Shown here: piece by piece, positions 37,449 through 51,224 of the stretch
Position numbering within the stretch: position 1 is the first letter of the stretch
How the letters are laid out: the number at the start of each line of letters is the position of its first letter
Assembly: GCA_010094045.1 (NCBI GenBank)
Contig: ML986638.1
Location: 107,661 to 171,660 of the forward strand
Direction: 5' to 3'
Length of the DNA: 64,000 bases
Origin: Lojkania enalia
Taxonomy: Eukaryota > Ascomycota > Dothideomycetes > Pleosporales
The notes under the pieces: model-generated
What the model was told of the DNA's origin: nothing
Database searches by the model: none
What the model saw: only the letters and a program-made list of their open reading frames with translations
Translations under genes and position numbers: made by a program

Positions 37449-38165
37449 TGGGTTGTAACCGTGAGGGTGGAGTAGGTTGCGCACGAGAACTTAGCAACGA
37501 CGTGGAATTAGACGCGTGATAGAGCTAAGTAGAGTCGACAACGGTCGAATACGGTGAGGGTAACTTAGTGTTGGTTTCGGTGGAGTATAAAGTCGAGGCA
37601 CGGCTTCCTTGGCGTGGTGGAACTTAGGGTAGCACGGTCCGTCTTGTCACGTGAAAGTACCTGCAAGTTCGGTGCCAGGTGGGAAGTTCCTAGCAAGTTA
37701 GTGTCGACCAGCTATCTTGCTGTTAATTCTCCCTGATATGCAGTTCACAAAATACACCATAGCAATCGGCTTTCCAAAAGTGCAATCGCGTATGGCTTGC
37801 CGTCAAGACCTCTTCTACAACAACCTTAGATATAGCAGAAGCCTAATGTCGATCTATATCTGGTAAATGCCCAAGCAGGATTTCCGAAGTGGAATAGTTT
37901 GTTCGATAGTAGAATTGCGAATATTCTCCTAGATAAGTAAGAGCACCTTTCCCGCAGTCATGGATCGTAGGTGCCCATTTCCTTTTCCACTGTACTTATG
38001 TTTGCTTGTCAACAAACAACCGTTGAAGATGTCAGGAGCATTAGAAAACATAGAGAGAATCAATGAGTGATCCCCTTGCAATTTACAGTTTCATGATCTG
38101 ATCAATCCGTCTGACCTTCATCCGCCGGTCACGCTACCGCTTTGAGGTAGATTTCAAGATCCGTC
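37449..38165. promoter_or_regulatory. Divergent intergenic region
   Basis: About 720 bp between the Rsc7 start (minus) and the start of the disordered protein (plus). CACGTG occurs near 37650. No gene is seen. Confidence 0.45.
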
Positions 38166-39918
38166 ATGAGCCTCAAGCGTATTGTCGTTCGTACCAAAAA
38201 GAGTCTCTCTGGGCTCTATTCTTTCAACAATGCTCAAGAATCCTTGCCGTTGAGTTAAAGAGGTGGTTGGTCTGGCTGAAATAGCTGACCGAGTCGTAGG
38301 AGTTCTCCTGAAAAGTCACCTAGCGCTACAGCTGAGTGCCTGTCGTCCCTCGAAGAATTTGGCATTGTTGTACATGAAAGACCTTCTTCTGGAAGAGACA
38401 GTCTTTCTAAACGCACGAGATTCTTGGAATCCCTACGGAGAAAATTATCCAGCAATGCCAGCGCCAGCAGAGTCCAAGACGAACTACCTAATCAAACTAA
38501 GGTAACAACTCCACGCATAAACAAACGCTTATTATCGCCGTTTGCGATTCCGAGGGACAAACGGACGGAATACGCCCAAGGCAACCTTCAACCCTACCGC
38601 TAGCCCAGGAACACCCCTACTTGAGCGTAGCACAGTGACTAACATGATATCATAGACTCCTCCTGAGTTAGATAGGCCATCGCTTACCCTTAACTTCGAT
38701 ATATCACCACCAGATCAACCCATGTTCGAAACTGGACGTACGGCGTCATATTCTTCAGGAATGGATATCTACCATTCGTCGCCCATTACGATGCCGGCAT
38801 CAACGAACCATGACGAGGCAGGGGTAAACAGCACTCCGCCAGGTCCTACGACTTTCTCAGTTGGAACGGTTCCAAACTCGCCAGCTCCATTGATGCGTCC
38901 CTCAGTCCAGCAGTCTATCCTTGGTCAAACTGTTGCCCCTGTTGAAGGACGATCAGAGGAAGGAATCTCCGTCAACGATCCATTTGCTGACCCATGTCCT
39001 ACACCAATGCCAGGGACTAACCTTCCCCTCGATGACGTCCAGGCTCCGGCCATTGTTGTTACTGCTCCATCAGCAGCACAAAATGTGAGGACTAGCTCGT
39101 CCGGTTACTTCGCATTGCCATTGAATCGATCCCTAGTAAGCGACGAGCATGTTGACAGTGTGGCTTCCGATGTCTCCGGTGGTTCAGTCGAGGAAGAGCA
39201 GGCGTCACAGTCATCTCGTGCGCAGGTCTACGGCAGTCAATCAAGAAGAGACTCCTCTAAGCGGCAACCTAGGCTTGGGATGGAATCTCTTGCAACACGG
39301 TTCGACAGTGACCCTTGCATTCTCGATACCGAGAGCCAAAAATCTCTAGAGAACAACTACTCCAAATACCTAACCGCTTATGGTTTTTTACCGCTAGGAA
39401 GCGTGAATCTCGAAGGGCAGGATAGGGGTATGCTGGAACGTCGCCAAAGCACCTGGAGTCGCCACTCCACTATGTACGATGGAGCTGGTTATGGAGATAT
39501 ACATGACTTGTACATCTCTCCCTCCAATATTGGCGACTTTGATTTCTCTCCTTTGCCTGCCACTAATAACGGTAGAAGTGGTGGTGCTCATGAATATGCG
39601 CAAGAGTCGATTGAGGAGGCTGCCGGTCACCCTGCCAACCTGGCTGGCGCTGATAAGGAGAACTACGCCGGAGCAGGCTCTTCCATTGATAAGGGACACA
39701 AAATTGCTATGAATAAAAAGGAGAATATGCAGGAGATCATTCGTGCGTATGCAGCCCCACTGATTGATCAGGAAGACGCTAGGGAGGGGCAAGCCATTGA
39801 GATGGGTGATAGTGTTTCTGGAGCATCCGAGAGTTTCTACGAGGAAAGCATCAAAGAAAGTGCGGAGGAGGATCTCGTCTTGTCGAAACGGCTCACTGAA
39901 TGCAGCCTAGGAGGGTAG
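38166..39918 (+). CDS. Hypothetical disordered protein
   Basis: Three-exon model: 38166-38248, 38294-38501 and 38656-39918, total 517 aa, with all phases consistent. The last exon boundary (CATAG then TPPELDRPSLTLNFD) and the middle frame (SKRTRFLESLRRKLSSN) are well supported. The first 45-nt intron (GTTGAG...CCGAG) is less sure. The N-terminus is basic (MSLKRIVVRTKKSLSG); the rest is Ser/Pro-rich and acidic, ending near ESFYEESIKESAEEDLVLSKRL. No domain is recognised. Short runs such as YSKYLTAYGFLPLG may be the conserved part. Confidence 0.62.
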
Positions 39919-40360
39919 ACGTCGAGCCAGCCTAGGAATGGCGGGATCGAGTGGTGTACATAGTGTTTAGGCCTCTGTGCCTTGCATAGCGGAGATTGTG
40001 TCCGGGGAGGGCCTGCGAGTTCTCATTCATAGATGGCGATAGCAGCAGCTGCAGATATTGTAACGCAAGTATTACTACTTGGTGGGCTGTCATGCGATTG
40101 TATGGTCCGATTTTGTCACGCGCGTGCAGGTGCCGACCAAGCACTCACCATCAAACCATGTTGGAAACGGGAATCGTACGATTTTTTTTGGCAATTGCCA
40201 CGACCTTGGAAGAAACCGTTCATGCGATGGCAATCGCAGCTCACGATGCCTTCCCCACTTGGAGGCTCGCCACCGCTATAAGAGCCTGTCTCGACTCCAA
40301 TCCCTTTCTCTCAATGCCACGCCCCGATTCTAGTCTCGTTACCTCATAGCGCCACCTACA
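39919..40360. promoter_or_regulatory. Upstream region of the FAD oxidoreductase
   Basis: 440 bp between two genes on the same strand. The open frames here are chance readings. It probably holds a 3' UTR and the next promoter. Confidence 0.45.
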
Positions 40361-41809
40361 ATGAGCACCGCTATCCTGGGGGGCGGTATTGTCGGCCTAT
40401 CGACCGCGTACTTCCTATCGCAGTCGCCGAAAACACGGCCGCAGGACGTACATATCATCGACACATCTCCAAAGCTCTTCGAGTGCGCTTCCGGGCTTGC
40501 TGGAGGTTTTCTCGCTTCCGATTGTAGGCGTTCTCCACTATGCGTAGTTGGCAGCGTAACATCCCACTGACCACGGCCCAGGGTTTGCACCGTCGGTCGC
40601 TTCGCTCGGCGCTCTGTCGTTCAGGCTCCACAAGGAACTCGCCGACAAGAACAATGGCAGCAAGATCTGGGGATACAGCCAAAGCACGGGCATATCGCTG
40701 AGCCAGAATAGTGAGGACGCCGTGGTAGGCAGCGGAGAAGACTGGCTGCGCGACGGGACTAGCCGCGCCCAAGCGGCGGGAGCAAAGCCGTCTGTCGGCG
40801 CCAACGGTCCTGTCTGGTTGAAGATGACGGATGGGGGCAGCATGGAAGTCATCAGCCAGGAGGGCACCACTGCGCAGATGTAAGTGTCCGCCACATCACG
40901 AGACTTCAGCCAATCAGCTCATGCGATCACAGCGACCCTCTACGGTTCTGTCAATTCCTCCTCGACGAGTGCCTCAAGCATGGCGTGCAGCTACATCAGC
41001 CAGCGAGAGCTATTTCCGTGTCCAAGGACGAGAACAACCAGGTGAACGGGATACGGATTAGCAAAGACGGAACAGAGACAACATGTAAGGAACTCTTTCA
41101 TATCTGGTAAATCATCAGTGAGAGGCCATCCCTAACATCAATCAGTACCGTGTACCCGCATAGTCATCACCTCAGGGGCATGGACCCCGCGAATCTTCTC
41201 TGTGCTCTTTCCCAAGGCGAATACGCGAATTCCGATCGCACCATTAGCAGGTCATTCTCTGCTGCTTAAGAATGTATTCTTCAAGGAAGCTGACGAGGTC
41301 GAGCGCTGTCATGCTGTATTTGCCACTGATACCGTAGGCTTCTCACCTGAGCTCTTTTCTAGAGCAGGCGGTGAAGTCTATCTTGCCGGTTTAAACAGCA
41401 CTCAGATACCACTACCTGAAATAGCGACTGACGCCAAAATCAATTCCGAGGCAATGCAGAAGCTGAAGGAATGTGCGAATGTGATGATAGGCACCGTGGA
41501 GGGAAAAGAATTGGAATTCATGAGAGAAGCACTGGTACTTCCACCGTTCTTCTTCATCGTATCGTTACTTACACTTGACAGTGCTTCCGTCCTGTCACAT
41601 CCAGCGGTCGCCCGATTGTTTGCCGCATCCCTGACGACAAGCTCGGACAAGGTTTCAAGACCCGGCCAGGCGCAGAAGGAGGAGTCTTCATCGCAGCGGG
41701 TCATGGAGCCTGGGGCATATCTCAAGCACCTGGAACAGGGTTCTGCTTGGCAGAGTTGATAGAAGGGAAAGAGCCTTCCGCCAATCTGAAAGCTCTAGCG
41801 CTACCCTAA
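40361..41809 (+). CDS. FAD-dependent oxidoreductase (DAO superfamily, Tda3-like)
   Basis: Five exons: 40361-40523, 40582-40879, 40933-41084, 41146-41534 and 41582-41809, total 409 aa. All phases agree. Residues 1-30 carry the Rossmann dinucleotide motif [19 protein letters not shown]. The family second-Gly block follows at [16 protein letters not shown] substrate-domain strand pair appears at [13 protein letters not shown]. The C-terminus has the DAO signature [18 protein letters not shown]. Yeast Tda3 and related fungal enzymes share this layout. The substrate is unknown; the family oxidises amines or amino acids. No signal or TM segment is seen, so it is probably cytosolic. Confidence 0.85.
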
Positions 41810-42611
41810 GCGGGTAATTTTCTTCGACTTCGACGCTAATGATCTTCTGGCGCCCAGGGACCGGAAGGGATATCGGGTAAGGGATGCGTATACACGGCTA
41901 GCGGCCGCTGGCATTTTTTTTATTCACGGGTAATGGTTAGGGGCCTGGATAGGTCTCCCAGGAAAACGAAGTAAACGCATAAATGCATGGGATAGACAAT
42001 AATAGACAAATTATGAAGTATTGCATCTGAAAGTATGTGAAGTACGCACGTCCTAGAGCTTACAATTGAATGATAAATGCATGGTATATTGTCAATGCTT
42101 ATCCGAATGTTGATTTTACAGGCCAATGACGGCATTCTTCCGAGATACCATTCCACAGGTACTTCGAGTCGGAAGTTACGGCAGACATATCGACTTGCTC
42201 TGGCATGAGAATTTGACGATTTTGGAAGGGAAGTAGTTAGATGTTGCTAAATAAAGATTCCGGCTGTTTAAAGCCTGCAGCACATATCTGGACCGACCGA
42301 CTATCTATTGTAGCAGTGGACTTGCATTCGATGGCTTGTGGGTCCTTATTAACAATTATTTAGCCCGTATTTCCAACAGAGTCTGGCCGTGATGTTTCCG
42401 GTGGGTCTCATGAAGCAACTGGATCATAGGTTGCTGATGAGCATAGCATCAGCGTGACGTCAATGCATCATAGCACTGAAGAACATCATCGAGGAGATTA
42501 TTTAACGCGCTGCAAGATCTATTCAATTAAGCCCTCAGAAGTAAAAACAGCCCTCAACTTCTACGATCGTAATAATATCCTCTGAACTTAGCATCCCGAA
42601 AGTTACTCAAG
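41810..42611. other. Intergenic, no gene seen
   Basis: About 800 bp between two plus-strand genes. It is A/T-rich with nothing recognisable; it includes the upstream region of the next small gene. Confidence 0.45.
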
Positions 42612-43962
42612 ATGCCACGACAAGGCGACGGCTCCTCGGACAACGGCCCTATCGAGACGGGCGGGAACCTCATCCACGGTGCATCCGGCGAGGTAAGTTT
42701 AAGTTTCTATTCTTCCCTTACCTGTCGCTTTGAAATGAGTATGCACAAAAAAGCGACTATGGGACGCACATCATGTTCTGCTCCTCTTGACTAGGCGAAA
42801 GAGGCGGGCCTCGAAATAGAACAGATCTCCCAGAAACGGATAACGCCCCACATTCCCTTTTCGCGCGATCGCATCGTATCTGCGACGCGCTGCACGGGAA
42901 ACGAGCGAACCTCTGAGGAGCCGGCAAAGTGCCGTATGCACTGCACTGTAGGAAAAGAAGCAATGGAAAGATGAAAGGTGTTCCTTTCCAAATCCTACCT
43001 GATTCCTGACCGCCCGTCCAATTTGCGATGGCTGCGAACATGTTCCGAACCGCTCGGTCGATGGAGTGTCTAGAAAAGCGCGTGGGATCCGGATCTGGGA
43101 TCTGGATTTTAGCGTCGTCATCTAGAGCGTGTGTTTTACATCCTGATTACATGTCAGCCTTGTTCACTCGCACGCTCGCACGCCCAGCATAGTCCATCCA
43201 ACACGGGCAAGAAATTTGCTACCCCGCCACAATTCAGGTGCCCCGCCGGCTAGCCTCTTTTACATCCTTCGACCTGGAACGTGGGCTTGGGATAGATCGA
43301 CGGCGGGATGCTAGTCAAAGTTTCGTTTCAGCAGTTGCACGGACGGGGCGGCGTGGGATGGGATTGTCGACGTGGAATAATTGAGTCTACTCCTGCCTTC
43401 CTTACGTCCTCCTCCTAGTGTCCTTGTTCCTCTACCGTGGCATTTTGAGGGGTCCTTTCCGCCCGTGCGCCCCAAATCCTAGTTATTGTTCTAAGAATCT
43501 TCCTTCCGGATATTGCGATTTCTTCACAGCCTCGTTTCGGTTTCGATTACGCAGTTCGATTTAGATGAAATGATGGAGATGAGAAGAGCGAAGAAAACAT
43601 AGCTGACGCAATGAAACAACAGGCCACCATCTCCCGCGCCAACAAAGTCGCCGAAATGCCTGAGCCTGAGAAGGGCGCTGGTAAGTCCTTCCTACTCTTT
43701 TGGCACCCTGTCAGCTCCGAACTAGATCCCGGATCGATGTTTGGAGTAATTGGGTTTGGAGTTGGGTCTACCCTGGGGCCTGGCTTTGGATTTGGTCTTG
43801 ACATCTGGATCCGGATTGAAATGAGGACTAACAAGCTAAACAGCCCTCGACGGGATGAATGCGAGCGGAGGAGGCAGTCAGGGCCTAGGCAACACCGGTC
43901 AGGGAGGCCATGCCAATGACTCTAATAAGCCTCCTGTTGTGGATCAGGTCACAAAGTCGTGA
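42612..43962 (+). CDS. Small hydrophilic protein with a long intron (tentative)
   Basis: Exon 1 (42612-42692) reads MPRQGDGSSDNGPIETG and ends at a strong GTAAGT. The last two exons end at 43680 (donor GTAAGT) and start at 43844 (after a CTAAAC branch and CAG). They encode KQQATISRANKVAEMPEPEKG and a Gly-rich tail ending VVDQVTKS. A phase-correct join to exon 1 begins at 43587 with SEENIADAM, giving 97 aa and an unusually long 894-nt intron with a weak acceptor. An extra middle exon is possible. The product is acidic, Gly/Ser-rich and without a recognised domain. It resembles small fungal proteins with dispersed MPEPEKG motifs. Confidence 0.5.
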
Positions 43963-44511
43963 AAGGGAATGGAGAATCAAGGGTAATGAGATTTTGGCAC
44001 GCATGGCGTGAGGATGGTGTGGCCGATGTATGGTAGACAGGCATTGCCGTTAATGAATGTATGATTTAGTGAAGATGGAGGAAGTGCCTGCCACTGGGGC
44101 ACGTTGGCGACTCGTAGATACAAGAAATACCAATGATGTCAAACCAAAGGAGTAAATTTTAAGATGCAATGATTCTTGGTATATATATTGGGATCGTGAA
44201 GGAAACGAGATGGTTCAAGTATGAGTATCATTGCTTTTTAACTATGATTGAATATCTCTAGTCCGTAGTTGACCATCTCAGTTGTTTCGGGAATAGCTGT
44301 CCAAAGACGATTGCTGAGTCATTATTGGGGAAGAGAAGAAAACAGAGTCGGAGTTAAGTTAGAATTGGTATCGCGAAGCAGGCACAATTCACATCGCATT
44401 CCATGGAAATATCTTTTGAAGAAACATGAATGGATTTTCGCTACATAAACACACCAATCAAGGTATGCCAATCATCAAGCCAATCCACAGATCTTAAACA
44501 AATGCTGATCC
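43963..44511. other. Convergent 3' region
   Basis: About 550 bp between the small gene and hacA, probably both 3' UTRs. No gene is seen. Confidence 0.45.
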
Positions 44512-45888
44512 TCATGACTCCATGAAACTCCGCCATAAACCCGCGCCGTATTTTCCCATGCCCAAAGATCCCAATGACCGCTGAATCACTTGCTTCAATG
44601 ATGATGAAAGTTCCTGATGATGACGCCTGCCCCTTTGTCTAAGCCTGTAATGTCGTGATCTTCGTTTCAGCTCCAGGGCATCTTGCCTGGATCTCCGTAT
44701 TCCCCCCTGGGGCTTCGCGACCGCCTTGCTGCCAAACCTACGCTGCGAGATGCTCGTCGCTAACGAAAGCCGTTGCGCCTGAGTCTGTCTGCAAATCGAA
44801 GTGTTTGGCGGCAAAGTGGTCATTGAGGCCGTAGGGGTTCGTGGGCGCATCCTGGAAGATGTTCTGGTTGAAGAAGTCAGTGCCATCCACCACCAGGCTA
44901 GACACGTTTGCCATGCTGTTCTCGGGGAACTGGTCGAAGTCGAAGAGTGAATCGAGAGGCTTCTCATCCAGGGAAGACTGATTGTGAGATTGAAGAGCAG
45001 CATAAAAGCTAGGGTCGCTGCCGCCGATGGTGGAGGGCTTGACGTCGAGCATCGCGCCGAGGTCGACTGACACTGCAGGTCGCACAATATCGCTGCAGGA
45101 TATCGTGTCTGGTCGAGATCGGTCGCAACGCTCTCCGTGTAGGCCGGGGTGTCGGGCGCGCAGGATTCGTCACGGGGGCTGTCCATTGAGTCCATGGAGA
45201 TGGGGCTGGGGAAGGAGGTTGAGGTCTGGCGCGGGCAGACAGTGTCCGCGAGGAAGGACTCGTAGTCCTCAGATGATGAGTCGGTATAGGTGCGCTCGAT
45301 GACCTCGCCGGGGTATTTTTGGCGGAAGGCCTTGAGCTCAGTGGCCATCCTGGCCATGGCCTGCTGGGCGGCGTGGAGGTCAGACTGGAGCTGGTCACGT
45401 TCGGACTGGAGGGCCTCGACCTCCTGGCGCTTCCGCTCCCGCGAGTTGTGGGCGGCGAGGCGGTTACGCTTGACTCGCTCGATGCGGCGCTGCTCCTTCT
45501 CATCCTCGGTCTTGGCCCGCTTACGGGGCGGTAGGTTGGTCTTTGGCTCCGGGAGCACCTGGCCCCAGGACTTGCGCTTCTTGACCGGCTTGGCATCCGA
45601 GGGCGGTGGGGTCGGGGTCGGGTGCGAGGTTGGCGGGAGCGGCGGGGTGAAGGGCACTGAGAGGTCCTCCATCTTGATGGTGGTGGTCGACGACGGGTCG
45701 ATGGTGGGCGGCGGGGTCAGTTGGTGCTGAGCGATCATGGTTGGAGTGAGGGCTTGGGCGAAGTGAGCGTTGTAGTAGTGTTGTTCTGACCCCATGGTGT
45801 CTTGCGGTTGTCTGCACTGGTGCTGCATTCGGATGGGGAGGGAATTGGGGTGATGATATTCGGTCTGCGGGCTGAGGACAGGTGGCAT
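44512..45888 (-). CDS. hacA: Unfolded-protein-response bZIP factor HacA/Hac1
   Basis: The uninduced frame runs 45888-44512 (458 aa). Removing 20 nt at 45095-45076 joins 45888-45096 to 45075-44738, giving 376 aa. The bZIP spans about residues 130-195 (basic region RRIERVKRNRLAAHNSRERKR followed by a leucine zipper). It is preceded by KPVKKRKSWGQVLPEPKTNL, a block shared with Aspergillus HacA. The spliced C-terminus reads VSVDLGAMLDVKPSTIGG and has aromatic/acidic activation-type segments (SLFDFDQFPEN). By family the mRNA is cut by Ire1 on ER stress and the spliced factor activates chaperone genes. The unspliced tail is basic and Ser/Arg-rich. The choice of ATG is uncertain; Met at residues 21 or 32 is also possible. 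Confidence 0.93.
   Translation of the reverse strand: MPPVLSPQTEYHHPNSLPIRMQHQCRQPQDTMGSEQHYYNAHFAQALTPTMIAQHQLTPPPTIDPSSTTTIKMEDLSVPFTPPLPPTSHPTPTPPPSDAKPVKKRKSWGQVLPEPKTNLPPRKRAKTEDEKEQRRIERVKRNRLAAHNSRERKRQEVEALQSERDQLQSDLHAAQQAMARMATELKAFRQKYPGEVIERTYTDSSSEDYESFLADTVCPRQTSTSFPSPISMDSMDSPRDESCAPDTPAYTESVATDLDQTRYPAAILCDLQCQSTSARCSTSSPPPSAAATLAFMLLFNLTISLPWMRSLSIHSSTSTSSPRTAWQTCLAWWWMALTSSTRTSSRMRPRTPTASMTTLPPNTSICRQTQAQRLSLATSISQRRFGSKAVAKPQGGIRRSRQDALELKRRSRHYRLRQRGRRHHQELSSSLKQVIQRSLGSLGMGKYGAGLWRSFMES
45076..45095 (-). promoter_or_regulatory. Unconventional 20-nt hacA intron (Ire1 splice sites)
   Basis: On the mRNA strand two CCTG|CAG sites lie exactly 20 nt apart. The upstream site is in a 7-nt loop, CTG|CAGC, closed by a 9-bp stem (CACGATATC pairing with GATATTGTG, one G-U). 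The downstream CTG|CAGT loop is closed by at least GAC/GTC. This matches the CNG|CNGN Ire1 loop rule. The borders are not GT-AG. Excision shifts the frame to the alternative C-terminus. Confidence 0.92.
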
Positions 45889-48206
45889 TTATGTCCAGGC
45901 AGACGATGCAGGGGGGCGGTGCGCGCTTGCCCAAAGCGGCGCCGGCCAGGGTTCCAATTCTTCTTAATTTAGGGATGAATAACGCAAGCCGGCGCTAGTC
46001 CGCTTCGGGCGGCCCTCGAACCGCAGCGCCCGCCGCTGGCTGACCTCTGGTCCCTCTGGTCGTACACCCACAGCCCTCGCGGCCCGCGCTTGCGTTTCAC
46101 AACCTTCCAACTCCGCTGCGCTGCCCGTGCTGCTCCTGGAGGATAATCCAGGGGGAAGCAGAGTGCCTGTTGCAATGCACCACCGCCCTCGGGCCCTCGT
46201 CGTCTTTGTTTCGATCCTCTCCACCATGGCGCCATTGCTCATGCAAGGCTGAGCGACTCCACACCCACCTTCAAAGAGACGACAAACCACATCGGTGACC
46301 GTCTTTCAGCCGTCTGGGCCACAGTGACGCGGGCGACCACTCGCGCGGCGGCATCAGAGCTGGTGTGTCGTGAGATCAGCACCCAATTAGGCATCCGGAT
46401 TGCCAGCATCGCATCATCAATACCTAGCTAATGTCTCGACCTCACACAAGTCACGCCTCCAAGAGATTTTTTTTCTCCCTCTCTAATATGGCGCTGCGTG
46501 GGTGCCCGAAGCGAGTACGCGGGAAGTGTTCTCGAACCGTCTGCACCCCATACTCTTCATCTATTTTTCCTGGCTAGCAGACATGGCTACCTGCTCGAAG
46601 CCAATATTCCCCGCATTCTGCTTAATCTATCAGCAGTCTTTGATCAATGTACTCCCGGGAGATTGCGCATCTGGGGTAGCCGCTCTGCACCGAAGCAGGA
46701 GAGAAGCACAGGGTGCCATTTAGCCTTGTTCGTGCCGCCGCACCGTTCTGTCTGCGTTCCATGGGTGTTTGGGTACTTCGGAAGCTGTGTTACGATGGAC
46801 CTTTTCGAGCTTCGCCTGGGCCCACCCGCGCTGCACATGAGCTCTCCATGCCGGAGATACGAGAATGCTGTATTGCCAGCAATAGAACCGAATAATAGGC
46901 ATCCTCATCGCTGGTCTCGAACTAAGTTTTTCGGCCTAAGTTACGGGAGATCTGATGTCTATGGGTCAAGGCATGTGCATGTATCTATTTCTGGCCCTAG
47001 ACAGGGCATACGAAGTCGTCACTTCACTTTGCTCTCCAAGCGAGAAGAAAGAAATCTGTTTTCTCGAGCTCCACTACCTATTATTACTGACCTGTTCGAT
47101 TGTGCAGTCAATAATTCAGACGGGTACGAGGTCGCGTTTGACCGTACTGCCGCGTAACAGTATATCGTTTCGTCCGTGTCTGGTCATATTCCCGAATCAT
47201 TACATGGTACCAGTCTAGGCACCCATTGGTGATAGCCCACTTGGGGCGTGTTTGACTGTTAATTACACAACCGTCTTCGTCACTATTCAAGGCAACAATT
47301 ATAGGTGGATTCGGAATCTTCTGTTCCGTTTTCCTCCTTATCCATTTTTTCTTAGAGTTATTGGAGTGGAAGAGACAACACTGAGGTTCCAGTATACGCC
47401 AAAATAGTGTGCTTACGAAGGATGTCGAGTCGCGTGTTTCGCCATCAGCATCGCCATCATATACACTACCGTTTTAGATCAACCCTACGAGAATCCTTGC
47501 TTCTCTCATGCTCGCTGACAAAAAATGCCCAGGGTTTCCATGCTTGGCAACATCGTGTGTTTGTTGGAACAAACTCAACCCCAACCCGTCCTGGAGGAAT
47601 CAGCGGTCCAAGCTTGTTGAGCCACATTCCACCGCCCGAGATAGTTCCATTTTAGTAGCCTTACATTTTTGTCGCAAGGCGTGCATAAGTCTTCCTTGAT
47701 CTATATTCTTTTGAATTTTGCTCAGCCATCGAAGGAATCTCATCGTTCCTATCTTATCGTTCATGCATTCCTAATCTATCGGTTTTAGACTTATCATCTC
47801 ATTTCGCGCCTTTTGCCTATTCTTACTTTAGCATTTGCGCACACTGAGCATTCAGGGCGCCCTGAGGGCTTTTTGCTAGCTTTAGGATATAAATTGACAC
47901 CATGCTGTCATAAAAGTCAATTGTCAATTTCAATTACTTAGAATTAGAAGGTTTTCTTCTAAGGCCTGAGCAGGTACTGAGGCAAAAAGGAAAGAAAAAA
48001 TAATGAGGTATCCCGGCTACTACCGCACGCCATAAGGGCGGCGGGGCGATAGTGGTGAATTTACGCCTGGCGGCTGCTCTCAGTCCCGCCTCACTGCCCA
48101 ACAACTTTCCAACAGGATCGAAAAGGCGTGCAAGCCAGTTCGACTTGACTCATTCAATTGATTCTATCTGCTAAAAATCAAAAACAAGCCTGATATTCAG
48201 TTAAAG
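45889..48206. promoter_or_regulatory. hacA leader and long intergenic region
   Basis: About 2.3 kb. An open frame of about 92 codons (46242-45964, minus) ends 75 bp before the hacA ATG. It could act as an upstream ORF, as reported for other fungal hacA leaders. Beyond it, the 219-aa frame at 46498-47157 has no recognised content and overlaps frames on the other strand. I see no tRNA or repeat. Confidence 0.45.
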
Positions 48207-48531
48207 ATGGCCGATATCATCGCTGTGCCACCACCACCACAAGTAAACGTGACCGAAGCGCCCGCGTTGTCCAGCCCGTTCACTTAAGCTTGAGCATACA
48301 GCTCTGTTCTTGCCCAGCGGCGTGCGCATCTTAACAAGACACATTGTTCGCACGTTTTAGCAAAGTCCGAGATGGCAGCGTTTTGAGCCGCCTGTCTCCC
48401 ATCCCTCTCCTCTCTCGCTTTCTTTCGGAAATGCGTTGGGGGAGGCGACTGCAAGCGCCCCGGATAACACGTATCTTGCTTTTTCTACTCGCGGGCCTCT
48501 AGGGCTGAGTTCCTGGGCCGAAGGAAACTAG
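48207..48531 (+). CDS. Possible small two-exon protein (tentative)
   Basis: The exons 48207-48242 (12 codons, MADIIAVPPPPQ) and 48361-48531 join in phase across a 118-nt intron (donor GTAAAC, acceptor TTTTAG). They give 68 aa ending WAEGN. The leader before the ATG is A-rich, as in real fungal genes. No domain is recognised and the exon pair may be chance. Confidence 0.28.
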
Positions 48532-49154
48532 TGGGAGAGGCATGTAACAAGTTGTTAGGTGAGGCACGTGGTTCTGCCTTGCTGGGGTGAGATGTTCGGA
48601 GTTGTAGGCGGCTGGGTGATTATTGTTGTGTAAGGCATTGCTCAGGGCGCGGAATGTTGATCTCTCTGTCATTTCACGGTGTTTAGGTCCGGTGCTCGGA
48701 ATGTCAACGTGTTTTCGATCGTAGAAGTCATGACCAAGTAGGCGAAGCTCCGATGACGGGGCGCTAGGTGCCTGCTAGTGGGCTGTTCAGGTAATACATT
48801 TCAATTGAGTAGTTTGAGATTATTCGAGAGATGCTGTGACACGAGATAGGTACTAGTGAGCGTTTATGCCCAGCCCTGAACCTCCAACGCCAGACCCAAA
48901 TGCTCAACACACCTCGCAGCATTAAGGATGATATTAGCTATGACGAAATGCGATTGCATAGGTATAGAACATGGGTATCCAAGTATGTCATTGTCCATTT
49001 GCAATCGAAAAGATGCCACTTCCAGTAGGCTGTCTAGTCGAAAGATGCTATACGCCATTTTCCATCTCCAGAGCGCTTTACCATGCTAAATCTCAACCCA
49101 CGTTGCTTTTCATATAACCATAAATTCATGATGTCAGGGCTGAAAGACGTTCCA
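48532..49154. other. Intergenic, downstream of KRS1
   Basis: About 620 bp, probably including the lysyl-tRNA synthetase 3' UTR. Nothing else is seen. Confidence 0.45.

Positions 49155-51224
<2,070 letters not shown>

Noticed and set aside
46498..47157. 219-codon open frame on the plus strand
   Set aside because: It begins with GTG, has no recognisable family and overlaps frames on the other strand; probably chance.
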